A stretch of 13,786 nt of DNA from Clostridia bacterium (GTDB lineage: Bacteria > Bacillota > Clostridia > Christensenellales > UBA1242). Under the pieces are notes generated by a model. It was not told where the DNA came from, made no database searches, and worked only from the letters and a program-made list of their open reading frames with translations. Positions 6,143 through 12,548 of the stretch are shown here, one piece after another. The stretch lies in contig JAFULP010000049.1 in the NCBI GenBank assembly GCA_017473285.1, positions 1 to 13,786 on the forward strand. The letters are read 5' to 3'. Made by a program: the position numbers and the translations under genes. The first letter of the stretch is position 1. Each line of letters opens with the position of its first letter.

Positions 6143-7045
6143 CTAATTAACATCATTTTTATAGCCAAACTCGCTAAGCAACAAGTTGTCTACACGCCAG
6201 TTTGGTTTTACCTTTACAAATAGGTCTAAATATACTTTGCAGTCCAGCATTTTTTCGATTGCAATGCGGGCAATGGTGGACAACTTTTTAATTGCATCAC
6301 CATTTTTGCCAATAATAATCATCTTATGTGCATCACGCTCACAATAAATGTCCGCACTAATTTTAACTAAATCGTCACTTTCATCAAATTGATTAATTTG
6401 CACCGCCACCCCATGTGGTATTTCATCGTTGTATAGTAGCAATACTTTTTCCCTAATAATTTCGGCTGATAAGTAGCGCACATTTTTATCTGTAAATTGT
6501 TCTTCTGGATAATATCTCATTTCATAATCATAAGTAGGCAAATATTTCTTAATCATATCAATTAGCACATCTACATTTTTTCCTGTAAGTGCCGATAACG
6601 GCAATATTTCATCCGTTTTGCACACTTGATTTAGTTTATCAAGTTGTGGATACAATTTTTCAAAAGTGGTATCATCAATCTTGTTGATTACAAGTATTTT
6701 TTTGCTACGCTTGTCGCCCTTGTTTGCCAACTTTTCGTATTGTTCAACTAAAGGTTTTTTGCCATCAATTACATACACCAATACATTTACATCACTATTG
6801 ATTGCCGTATCAATGTTTTCTTGCATATACTCGTCTAGTTTATGCTCGGTTTTGTGATAGCCTGGTGTGTCAATAAATATAATTTGACTATTTTCATCAT
6901 TATATATACCAATAGTGTTATCTCTAGATGTTTGTGCCTTTGGCGACACTATTGCAACCTTTTCGCCAATGATACGATTTAAAAGTGTGCTTTTGCCCAC
7001 ATTGGTATTCCCTATTATTGTTACATATCCGCATTTAAATTCCAT
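6143..7045 (-). CDS. era: GTPase Era
   Basis: Era is an essential Ras-like GTPase that binds the 3' end of 16S rRNA and helps mature the 30S subunit at the membrane. The 300-residue length is typical. Motifs: G1 GNTNVGKST (12-20), switch region with QTSRDNTIGI (38-47), G3 DTPGYHK (59-65), G4 NKID (121-124), G5 SAL (151-153). The C-terminal KH domain has IIGKNGDAIKKL (244-255) and ends with the characteristic VKVKPNWRVDNLLLSEFGY. In the G1 motif Thr14 replaces the usual Pro, which is not expected to abolish binding. The start is fixed by an in-frame stop immediately upstream; the GGGAGA site is 11 bases away, a little far. The gene is separated from ybeY by a repeat-rich gap. Confidence 0.97.
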   Translation of the reverse strand: MEFKCGYVTIIGNTNVGKSTLLNRIIGEKVAIVSPKAQTSRDNTIGIYNDENSQIIFIDTPGYHKTEHKLDEYMQENIDTAINSDVNVLVYVIDGKKPLVEQYEKLANKGDKRSKKILVINKIDDTTFEKLYPQLDKLNQVCKTDEILPLSALTGKNVDVLIDMIKKYLPTYDYEMRYYPEEQFTDKNVRYLSAEIIREKVLLLYNDEIPHGVAVQINQFDESDDLVKISADIYCERDAHKMIIIGKNGDAIKKLSTIARIAIEKMLDCKVYLDLFVKVKPNWRVDNLLLSEFGYKNDVN

Positions 7046-7293
7046 TTAAGTTATTTTCTCCCATATATTATGTGTCTTCGTCTCTGCATTTAATATTTTG
7101 TGCTACACACAATAAGCAACCCGTTTGTGTGTCCATATTTATGAAAATATTAAATTATGAAGTCGCTTCGCTTATGAAGTCGTGACTTTGTCACTTATTA
7201 AGGTTGGATTTTAAACACTTAATACAACATTACATCAATAAGCAACTTTAGTTGCGTCTTCATGTGCGTTAGCACTCTTCATATTTTCATATT
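7046..7293. repeat. Repeat-rich gap between ybeY and era
   Basis: This 248-base stretch has no credible gene. It holds a series of small stems: ACACACAA/TTGTGTGT (7105-7132, 12-base loop), GAAG-TCG-CTTC (7159-7169), GTGAC-TTT-GTCAC (7182-7194), GCAAC-TTTA-GTTGC (7242-7255) and GTGC-GTTA-GCAC (7264-7275). An 11-base direct repeat, TTATGAAGTCG, occurs at 7155 and 7172. The last two stems are each followed by TCTTCAT, and the run ends in TTTCATATTTTA, as at the window start. In many Firmicutes other genes such as dgkA or cdd lie between ybeY and era, so repeats may have replaced them here. Confidence 0.6.
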
Positions 7294-7785
7294 TTAATCT
7301 CTTGTTATTTTACACTTATTAAGTATCTTATTTTGCATATCTTCCATAATTACTCGGTCACTTTCTTCAATATGGTCATACCCTAAACAATGTAGCACTC
7401 CGTGTAGAAACAAAAAGCAAAATTCACGCTTGAAACTGTGATTATACTTTACCGCTTGACGCTTTGCCACTTCGTTACAAATAAATATTTCGCCAAGAAG
7501 CAAACTATTGTCAACATAGTCAATATCGGTAGAATATTTGCTAATATCTATCATTTCGCCCGCTTTAATGTCGGTATAAGGGAAACTTAGCACATCGGTT
7601 GCCCTATCCACGCCACGCTCACTAAGATTAAGTTCGTGAATAAAATTTTTAGATACAACATAAAGATTGTATTTTACATTTTCAGTGGGTTGACCTAGCA
7701 CTTTAAATGTAGTGTTTAGTACTTCATTTAAATCTTTAATAATACTATCGTCAAATGTGCGTATTTTTGAATAAACATTAAGCAT
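7294..7785 (-). CDS. ybeY: Endoribonuclease YbeY (rRNA maturation factor)
   Basis: YbeY is a zinc-dependent endoribonuclease involved in 16S rRNA 3' maturation and ribosome quality control. The 163-residue protein is of normal length. It carries LNLSERGVDRATDVLSFPY (52-70), the family's substrate-side signature, and the zinc motif HGVLHCLGYDH (128-138) with three metal-binding histidines. AACGGAGAAAAT precedes the ATG, and the yqfD stop is only 10 bases upstream, so the two are cotranscribed and coupled. Usually phoH (and often the gene for the HD phosphodiesterase PgpH/YqfF) lies between yqfD and ybeY; it is missing here. Confidence 0.96.
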   Translation of the reverse strand: MLNVYSKIRTFDDSIIKDLNEVLNTTFKVLGQPTENVKYNLYVVSKNFIHELNLSERGVDRATDVLSFPYTDIKAGEMIDISKYSTDIDYVDNSLLLGEIFICNEVAKRQAVKYNHSFKREFCFLFLHGVLHCLGYDHIEESDRVIMEDMQNKILNKCKITRD

Positions 7786-7795
7786 ATTTTCTCCG

Positions 7796-8896
7796 TTACG
7801 AAATAATTGTTGATATTGTCAAAGTAGTGGTTGAATATAGGGTATCGTTTACAATTAAACTTGTGGTTTGTTCATCCAAAATTTCACTATTGGTTGGTAA
7901 GTTTTCATATGCAAGATGCTTGCTTTCCGCTTCCACTTGCGCTTGCTCCGCCACCAAATCGTGATTAACTATCACTTCGCCTAATTCATAATATGTTACC
8001 TTGGTCCTAACAACTGGTATCACACTACTTATATACTCATTATACACGCTAGTTTCGTAAATATCAAATGGTTTTTGCACTTTTTTTGAAAATAAATTTT
8101 TATTCAAAAATCGTATACTAGATGTTGTATATTGCCTGCCCGTTCTCACCAATTCCACGCTTGAAGCACTCAATTTACTTGAGCCTACCACATATGCTTT
8201 TGCCCTGACTTCCGCTATTGGATTGACCGATACTTGATTGCCGTCCTTGTCTAACGTAAACGGATACACCAGAATATCGCCCTTGCTTACAAAATCGCCA
8301 ATATTTACCGCCATTGTGCCTGATATTAGCGAAAAATTTGTAACCACACCATTATATTGCGCCCTTATTGGCTCAAAACTCTCGGGCGTATACACCAACT
8401 TTTTGCTGATATTAATAATTAAACTTGTGCCACGCTTGACGCAACTTACTTGTGCTACATTTGGTAGTTCGTTAAGTAGTATTTGCTCAATTTGTTGAGC
8501 GTTTTCGGGCAAAATTTTACCAACCGCAATATCATTTTCCCTTAATATTTCAATTACCGAACTATCCAGTTCGCCTTGCGCACCATAAATCTTAATAGCC
8601 CAAGTAAATCGTGTAGAAAATGCCATTAAGCCTAGTGCAAACGGGATTACTAATATAATGGCAAGATTTTTCACAAGCCATGTTTTAAAATTTGCAATAC
8701 CCAAATATTTAATATGGTATTCATAATTTTTAAGTAGTGGCTTAACCTTTGAATATTGTTTAAAGTTAACACTAAAAAACATAACATTGGCTTCCATCCG
8801 TTCAATGTTATAGCATACAATATTTGAGTTTTGCATTTTGTTAATTAATTGGTCAAGGTTAAACCCTATTACCTTAATGCGAACTAGCGGTTTCAT
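7796..8896 (-). CDS. yqfD: Sporulation protein YqfD
   Basis: YqfD is a membrane protein of the mother-cell sporulation programme; its molecular role is poorly defined. The 366-residue protein begins with the characteristic cytoplasmic domain (VRIKVIGFNLDQLINKM...), followed by one transmembrane segment at about 76-97 (LAIILVIPFALGL...). An extracytoplasmic region starts TWAIKIYGAQGELDSSVIEIL and contains the POTRA-like part QIEQILLNELPNVAQVSCVKRG. The ATG overlaps the yqfC stop by four bases (ATGA), which shows direct coupling. Its presence is the main evidence that the organism is, or descends from, an endospore former. Confidence 0.92.
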   Translation of the reverse strand: MKPLVRIKVIGFNLDQLINKMQNSNIVCYNIERMEANVMFFSVNFKQYSKVKPLLKNYEYHIKYLGIANFKTWLVKNLAIILVIPFALGLMAFSTRFTWAIKIYGAQGELDSSVIEILRENDIAVGKILPENAQQIEQILLNELPNVAQVSCVKRGTSLIINISKKLVYTPESFEPIRAQYNGVVTNFSLISGTMAVNIGDFVSKGDILVYPFTLDKDGNQVSVNPIAEVRAKAYVVGSSKLSASSVELVRTGRQYTTSSIRFLNKNLFSKKVQKPFDIYETSVYNEYISSVIPVVRTKVTYYELGEVIVNHDLVAEQAQVEAESKHLAYENLPTNSEILDEQTTSLIVNDTLYSTTTLTISTIIS

Positions 8897-9150
8897 AGCA
8901 CCACCACACTAACAACACTGCCACATATAACTGCGGTGTTATTATCATAATATTTTATGTACAAATCGCTTCCTTTAATTGTGCAAGTTTTTTTGTGTAC
9001 CTTAAAACTTATTTCGTCCTTGGTTAAATTAACAATGCCCTTTTGCCCTTCCACATACACCATTTTGCCACCAATGTTAATATATCTATATTCTTTTAGC
9101 GTAACACCCAATTCGTTGGTTACATAATTATCTAATTCATCTAATAACAT
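8893..9150 (-). CDS. yqfC: Sporulation protein YqfC
   Basis: YqfC is a small conserved protein always found directly before yqfD; in Bacillus it belongs to the sporulation regulon. The 85-residue product has the family pattern: an N-terminal helix (LLDELDNYVTNELG), INIGGKMVYVEGQKGIVNLTKDEISFKV in the centre, and a beta-rich C-terminal part ending in a hydrophobic strand (AVICGSVVSVVVL). It overlaps yqfD by four bases. The upstream ribosome binding site is weak (TTTAAGT). The promoter could not be placed with confidence: a sigma-E type promoter would be expected, but the upstream DNA now carries the direct repeat at 9178 and the HD-gene cassette. Confidence 0.88.
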   Translation of the reverse strand: MLLDELDNYVTNELGVTLKEYRYINIGGKMVYVEGQKGIVNLTKDEISFKVHKKTCTIKGSDLYIKYYDNNTAVICGSVVSVVVL

Positions 9151-9177
9151 ACTTAAATATATTAGTAGGCATTAAAA

Positions 9178-9196
9178 AAAATGCTAAACCAAGAGT
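9178..9196. repeat. 19-base direct repeat, left copy
   Basis: AAAATGCTAAACCAAGAGT recurs exactly at 9927-9945, so the two copies flank the HD-domain gene. The pair may be a target duplication or recombination footprint from insertion of that gene into the yqf cluster. In this copy the second arm of the hairpin seen at 9927 is not preserved. Confidence 0.7.
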
Positions 9197-9202
9197 AGTA
9201 AC

Positions 9203-9214
9203 TTTTGAAACTAG
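9203..9214. repeat. 12-base inverted repeat, left arm
   Basis: TTTTGAAACTAG is the exact inverse of CTAGTTTCAAAA at 9919-9930. The two arms enclose the HD-domain gene with its promoter and terminator, like the ends of a small cassette of about 730 bases. Confidence 0.6.
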
Positions 9215-9274
9215 CGAAGTAACATAAAGGCAAACCATGTTAGATTTATCTTTTTAATAAATTATGATTATGTA

Positions 9275-9303
9275 TTGAAATTAGTTTGAAAATATGTTAT
9301 ATT
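9275..9303 (+). promoter_or_regulatory. Promoter of the HD-domain gene
   Basis: TTGAAA (9275-9280), a 17-base spacer and TATATT (9298-9303) form a good sigma-A promoter. The start site would be near 9310, leaving only about 11 leader bases, filled by the AAGGGA ribosome binding site. The gene thus has its own promoter inside the repeat-bounded segment. Confidence 0.65.
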
Positions 9304-9320
9304 TTAATGAAAGGGAATTT

Positions 9321-9884
9321 ATGGATAGTAAAGATTTTTTAAATAATATATTAATTGGTGAGGATGTGTTAGATAATATTAGAACAAATCTACAAGATTT
9401 AACCTTAATTATACCTGAAATAAGTGATATGATAGGGTTTGAACATAAGCACCCTCATCATCATTTAGATGTATGGGAGCATACTTTATATGCTTTAAGT
9501 CTTTCGTCAAATAATTTTGACATAAGATTGGCTTTACTTTTACATGATATAGGAAAACCGCACTCTTTTCAAGATGGTGAAGTAAGGCATTTTAAATGGC
9601 ATCCTGAAATGTCTGCGTACATAACTGAACATATCTTAAAAAGATTAGATTATAGTGAAGAATATATAAGTTATATATGTGAGATTGTAAATAGACATGA
9701 TACACCTTTAACAAAAGAAAATATATTTTCAAACACAAAATTATCAAAAATGATTTTTGAAGTTCAAAAATGTGACGCACTTGCTCATAATCCAACTAAA
9801 AATAAGAAGCGATTAGAATATATTGAAAACATTACAAAGATATTTAATGAAAATGAACAAATAAATGAAAGTGTAAAAAATTAG
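9321..9884 (+). CDS. HD-domain phosphohydrolase
   Basis: This 187-residue soluble protein consists almost entirely of one HD metal-dependent phosphohydrolase domain. Metal-binding candidates are His54 in DVWEHT, His75-Asp76 in LLLHDIGKP, His94 in KWHPEMS, His126 in VNRHD and Asp152 in KCDALAH. The stretch HPHHHLDVWEHTLYAL resembles the HD part of CCA-adding tRNA nucleotidyltransferases and related stand-alone proteins. There is no nucleotidyltransferase domain, so the substrate (a nucleotide or cyclic phosphate) cannot be named. The start at 9321 follows AAGGGA by five bases; an in-frame ATG at 9294 lies inside the promoter. The gene is opposite in direction to the surrounding yqf genes, looks richer in A and T, and is bracketed by direct and inverted repeats, which suggests acquisition. 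Confidence 0.85.
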   Translation: MDSKDFLNNILIGEDVLDNIRTNLQDLTLIIPEISDMIGFEHKHPHHHLDVWEHTLYALSLSSNNFDIRLALLLHDIGKPHSFQDGEVRHFKWHPEMSAYITEHILKRLDYSEEYISYICEIVNRHDTPLTKENIFSNTKLSKMIFEVQKCDALAHNPTKNKKRLEYIENITKIFNENEQINESVKN

Positions 9885-9906
9885 AATATTTCTATTCTAA
9901 TTTTTT
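9875..9906 (+). terminator. Rho-independent terminator of the HD gene
   Basis: AAAAAATTAGAATA (9875-9888), loop TTTC, and its exact inverse complement (9893-9906) form a 14-base stem with a run of T to 9908. The stop codon of the HD gene lies in the first arm. The stem has only two G-C pairs, but it is perfect, and the A-run on the other side lets it work in both directions. Confidence 0.75.
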
Positions 9907-9918
9907 TTAATTAGTACA

Positions 9919-9930
9919 CTAGTTTCAAAA
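9919..9930. repeat. 12-base inverted repeat, right arm
   Basis: CTAGTTTCAAAA is the exact inverse of 9203-9214. Its last four bases overlap the right copy of the 19-base direct repeat. Confidence 0.6.
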
Positions 9931-9945
9931 TGCTAAACCAAGAGT
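9927..9945. repeat. 19-base direct repeat, right copy
   Basis: This is the second exact copy of the repeat at 9178-9196. Here it forms the first arm and loop of an intact hairpin (9927-9955). Confidence 0.7.
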
Positions 9946-9955
9946 TTAACATTTT
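9927..9955 (-). terminator. Hairpin terminator for minus-strand genes
   Basis: AAAATGCTAAAC (9927-9938), loop CAAGA, and GTTTAACATTTT (9944-9955) pair along 12 bases with one mismatch. Read on the minus strand the stem ends in TTTT, just 17 bases after the last stop codon of the 9972-10313 genes. A near-identical hairpin lies at 10383-10406, so this is a repeated terminator-like palindrome. Confidence 0.5.
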
Positions 9956-9971
9956 GATTAATTAAATTGTT

Positions 9972-10091
9972 TTATACACTTAACACTTCGTTTGTTTGTG
10001 CTATATTCTTGTATTCTTTTTCCAAAGCATCATACACTTCTTGTGGCAACGCAGTTCCCACAACCTTGTATCCTACAAAAAACTTTTGACA
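9972..10091 (-). pseudogene. Open 39-codon frame after the small gene, probably a broken small gene
   Basis: After the TAA of the gene at 10092 the same frame stays open for 39 more codons and reads like real protein: ...FFVGYKVVGTALPQEVYDALE, then KEYKNIAQT to a TAA at 9972. It has no ATG. Two explanations fit. First, the stop overlaps an ATG (TAATG) that starts MSKVF, and deleting one T from the following run of six would continue as VGYKVVG, so a homopolymer error or mutation may have broken a coupled 39- to 40-residue gene. Second, the TAA interrupts what was one longer protein. As the sequence stands, no intact start is visible. Confidence 0.4.
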
Positions 10092-10313
10092 TTAGATATA
10101 TCTGTATTCTTTAAAGATTTGTACATAATTAGATACAATATCGTATAGTTTAATCAATTTTTTGTCTTCTTCCTTGCATTTAGAACTATTATAATGCACG
10201 CCATTTTCATCAATCAATTGCAACAACATTACAGCCGTTTTATAGTTTGGATTTCTTTTAGTAATCCTTGTTAAAGCATCATAATAATTTGCTTGGTCAC
10301 ATATATTTATCAT
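10092..10313 (-). CDS. Small unknown protein
   Basis: This 73-residue, mostly helical soluble protein was not recognised. It has an alternation of basic and hydrophobic residues (YYDALTRITKRNPNYKTAVMLLQLIDENG) and a charged second half (CKEEDKKLIKLYDIVSNYVQIFKEYRYI). AAAGGAG lies about nine bases before the ATG, which supports real translation. It stands where yqfB lies in Bacillus (between floA and yqfC), but no similarity can be claimed. The floA operon's terminator hairpin lies 70 bases upstream, so it may depend on readthrough or an unseen promoter. Its stop is followed in frame by a further coding-like stretch, so the true protein may be longer. Confidence 0.55.
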   Translation of the reverse strand: MINICDQANYYDALTRITKRNPNYKTAVMLLQLIDENGVHYNSSKCKEEDKKLIKLYDIVSNYVQIFKEYRYI

Positions 10314-10376
10314 TTTATTTTACTCCTTTATCTTTTAATATATTAAATAATTGTAAAATTACTACCGCAATTCCAG

Positions 10377-10406
10377 AAAATAAAAATGCTAAACATTGTT
10401 TAACAT
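10377..10406 (-). terminator. Rho-independent terminator of the nfeD-floA operon
   Basis: On the minus strand ATGTTAAAC-AAT-GTTTAGCAT forms a nine-base stem with one mismatch, followed by TTTTTATTTT. It lies 13 bases after the stop of the membrane-anchored protein gene at 10419. Except for the loop, the stem is the same as that at 9927-9955. Confidence 0.6.
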
Positions 10407-10418
10407 CCTTATTAATTT

Positions 10419-10931
10419 TTAAAATCTTCTATCGAAAATATCGCTTAACATCAACACTTTAAGTTCGGTAGATAGTTCGTTTAATGATTGAACAGTTTGC
10501 TTTTTGTCTTGCCTTCGCCTTTGCTCTGGGAAAAGATTGAAATCTGGAGAGCCGGGCGTATACTCAAAATCATCTGCCATTTCGCCGTCCAAATCAAAGT
10601 CAATTGGTGGTTTACGCCTTCTGCCAGACTTGCGAGCGTGTCTACTATAATCGTCGAATTCGTCATCTACACTATCAGTAAAACCTGTAGGTGCATCGTA
10701 ATTAAAATCTTCTGCTGGTTTGCTAGACATATCGGTAACAATTGTACTATTTGAAGAATGAATATCAATCCCCGCATCTTCAGGCTTATATTCAGCAGAC
10801 TGATTCACTTCTTCTTTGCCCTTGCTTTGCTTATTGCTTTCTTTTTCCACTTTTAGCATTGTTTTGATTATTTTTACAACAAACACTGTTACCACAACAG
10901 CAACTACTGTAAGGATTACCCACTTAATCAT
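10419..10931 (-). CDS. Membrane-anchored acidic protein downstream of floA, unknown
   Basis: The protein has 170 residues. Residues 3-20 form one hydrophobic helix (WVILTVVAVVVTVFVV), followed by a Lys-rich patch, so it is probably a single-pass protein with a cytoplasmic domain. The middle is long, acidic and probably disordered (SVDDEFDDY, DFDLDGEMADDFEY), interrupted by a basic cluster RHARKSGRRRKPP (98-109). The end, QSLNELSTELKVLMLSDIFDRRF, looks like a compact helix and may be the functional part. The start is seven bases after the floA stop, with AGGTAG in between, so it is in one operon with floA and nfeD. A role with FloA membrane microdomains is a reasonable guess from position only; the family was not recognised. 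Confidence 0.8.
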   Translation of the reverse strand: MIKWVILTVVAVVVTVFVVKIIKTMLKVEKESNKQSKGKEEVNQSAEYKPEDAGIDIHSSNSTIVTDMSSKPAEDFNYDAPTGFTDSVDDEFDDYSRHARKSGRRRKPPIDFDLDGEMADDFEYTPGSPDFNLFPEQRRRQDKKQTVQSLNELSTELKVLMLSDIFDRRF

Positions 10932-10938
10932 AGGCTAC

Positions 10939-11973
10939 CTACATCATACCGCCATGACGCTCAGGTCTGTCGTTAGGTTTGGTGTCCTTGTCCTTATTGC
11001 TAAACGAATTGCGCATGTTAGTGTCGGCTTGTACATTTTGCATTTTGTAATAGTCCATAACGCCAACTTTGCCCGATTTTAAAGCAGTTGCCATTGCTTC
11101 GTGAACTTTAGATTCTGCAGCCAAAACTACTGCCTTCATTTCTTGAGTTTTGGCACGCATTTCTTGCTCGTGTGCAATTGCTTGAGCCTTGCGCTCTTCA
11201 GCCGCCGCTTGAGAAATACGCTTTTTAGCCTCGGCTTCATCTATGCGAAGTTTAGCGCCCAAATTTTCGCCAACATCAATATCGCAGATATCTATTGACA
11301 TAATTTCAAAAGCAGTTTCTTTGTCAATATCTTTAGGGTCCATATTCTTTGATAAGAATGAGGGATTTGACATTACAGCATTGTGGTCTGGCGCTTTGCC
11401 AACTGATGCCACAACATTTTCACCCACACGGGCTAAAATGGTTTCCTCATCCGCACCACCAATAATACGGTCCAGTTTGGCCTTAATGGTTACTTGTGCA
11501 ATCACCTTTACCTCGATGCCATCACGAGCAATTGCCGAAATTCGGTCAGTTTTAATAACCCTTGGTTTAACACTAGTTTGCACCGCCAATACAACATCAC
11601 GACCCGCAAGGTCAATAGCCATTGCTTGCTCAATACCTAGGTCAATTCTAGCACTATGGGCAGCAATCAATGCGTCAACCACCTTTTCAACATTTCCGCC
11701 CGCCATAAGATGGGTTTCAATTTCGCTATCGGTTATCTTAAGTCCAGCCTTACGAGCCAAAATATATTGATTAACAATCTTTTTATAATCAACCTTTCTT
11801 AACTTCATACCCACAAGGCGCATCATACCAATATGTGCACCCGACACAAGTGCCCTAAACCAAGTTTGCATTGGCACCATTATGATACACACCACAACAA
11901 GTGCAACCACAAGCACCAAAGCCAAAATTATTAATATCCACCAACCAACTGCTAAAGCCAATAAATTGTTCAT
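10939..11973 (-). CDS. floA: Flotillin-like protein FloA
   Basis: FloA (YqfA in Bacillus) is a bacterial flotillin that assembles in membrane microdomains and affects membrane fluidity and membrane-protein organisation. The 344-residue protein has an N-terminal membrane-embedded hydrophobic segment (about 9-33) and then the family signature MQTWFRALVSGAHIGMMRLVGMKLRKVD. The SPFH domain follows, and then a Glu/Ala-rich coiled coil (DEAEAKKRISQAAAEERKAQA). The C-terminal tail is hydrophilic (NKDKDTKPNDRPERHGG) and a little longer than the usual 330-residue form. AGGAG lies eight bases before the ATG, and nfeD ends 9 bases upstream. This nfeD-floA pairing is the standard arrangement. Confidence 0.96.
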   Translation of the reverse strand: MNNLLALAVGWWILIILALVLVVALVVVCIIMVPMQTWFRALVSGAHIGMMRLVGMKLRKVDYKKIVNQYILARKAGLKITDSEIETHLMAGGNVEKVVDALIAAHSARIDLGIEQAMAIDLAGRDVVLAVQTSVKPRVIKTDRISAIARDGIEVKVIAQVTIKAKLDRIIGGADEETILARVGENVVASVGKAPDHNAVMSNPSFLSKNMDPKDIDKETAFEIMSIDICDIDVGENLGAKLRIDEAEAKKRISQAAAEERKAQAIAHEQEMRAKTQEMKAVVLAAESKVHEAMATALKSGKVGVMDYYKMQNVQADTNMRNSFSNKDKDTKPNDRPERHGGMM

Positions 11974-11982
11974 AATACACTC

Positions 11983-12480
11983 CTAATATGCTTTAACTAC
12001 TAAAGCGTTATTTTGAACCCCTATAATTTGCACCACACTACCGCTAGCGATACACGCATCACTAATCACATAATATAGTTTGCCATCAATCTCAATTGTC
12101 CCACCTAAATCTATGTTGGTAACCGCCTTGCCAATGCTTCCAACTAATTCGTTTAAATGCTTGTTATCATCTTGATATGTACGAAGTTTGTATCTATTTG
12201 GATTTTTAATCACACCCTTGGCTTCCAATATCAATTCAATTACAATAAACACCGCCAAGAGCAACGCAATAATTGAAAGCATACCAAGCAATTGATTTAA
12301 TTTAAAACCGTCAATATAATATGAACTCATACCCGTGCACAACAATGCAATGCCTAATATGCCCGTTAGGCCCACCTTTGGTACAAACACCTCAAAAATG
12401 CATAGCAACATACCAGCACTAAGCAGTGCTATAGTTAGCCAACTCATTTCTTGAAATAAACCTATAATATACTGTTCCAT
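11983..12480 (-). CDS. NfeD-family membrane protein (YqeZ-like, short form)
   Basis: NfeD proteins are partners of flotillins. The 165-residue protein is the short form without the N-terminal serine-protease-like domain of the long NfeD/YqeZ type. It has three or four hydrophobic segments (about 13-32, 38-58 and 63-86; the second includes KVGLTGILGIALLCTG). A C-terminal OB-fold domain follows (about 110-165: ELVGSIGKAVTNIDLGGTIEIDGKLYYV...SGSVVQIIGVQNNALVV), diagnostic for the family. It is the first gene of the operon. The promoter places the mRNA start about 10 bases before the ATG, and the leader is practically only the AGGA ribosome binding site. Confidence 0.92.
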   Translation of the reverse strand: MEQYIIGLFQEMSWLTIALLSAGMLLCIFEVFVPKVGLTGILGIALLCTGMSSYYIDGFKLNQLLGMLSIIALLLAVFIVIELILEAKGVIKNPNRYKLRTYQDDNKHLNELVGSIGKAVTNIDLGGTIEIDGKLYYVISDACIASGSVVQIIGVQNNALVVKAY

Positions 12481-12496
12481 AATATTTCCTATGGCA

Positions 12497-12524
12497 ATTA
12501 TATCATAAATGACACATTTGTCAA
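12497..12524 (-). promoter_or_regulatory. Promoter of the nfeD-floA operon with embedded palindrome
   Basis: On the minus strand consensus TTGACA (12524-12519), a 16-base spacer and consensus TATAAT (12502-12497) form a strong sigma-A promoter. The palindrome TGACA-N4-TGTCA (12510-12523) overlaps the -35 box and could be a repressor operator. The leader would be about 10 nucleotides. Confidence 0.75.
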
Positions 12525-12548
12525 TATAGATTTTAAAAAAAGTGTGTA

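Noticed and set aside
7046..7293. CRISPR array or riboswitch in the ybeY-era gap
   Set aside because: The repeats are short, of unequal spacing and without conserved spacers; no known riboswitch motif was recognised, and the stems are too small.
9150..9177. Sigma-E type promoter before yqfC
   Set aside because: The expected boxes for a mother-cell promoter were looked for; only a weak CCTACTAAT was seen, with no adequate -35 partner.
9321..9884. HD gene as part of a toxin-antitoxin or defence system
   Set aside because: There is no partner gene, effector or nucleotide-sensing domain beside it; the repeats alone do not support such a claim.
11243..11770. A 175-codon plus-strand open frame opposite floA
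   Set aside because: It is antisense to a clearly conserved floA, has no ribosome binding site and its Ser/Ile/Thr-rich composition is that of a reverse-strand shadow.
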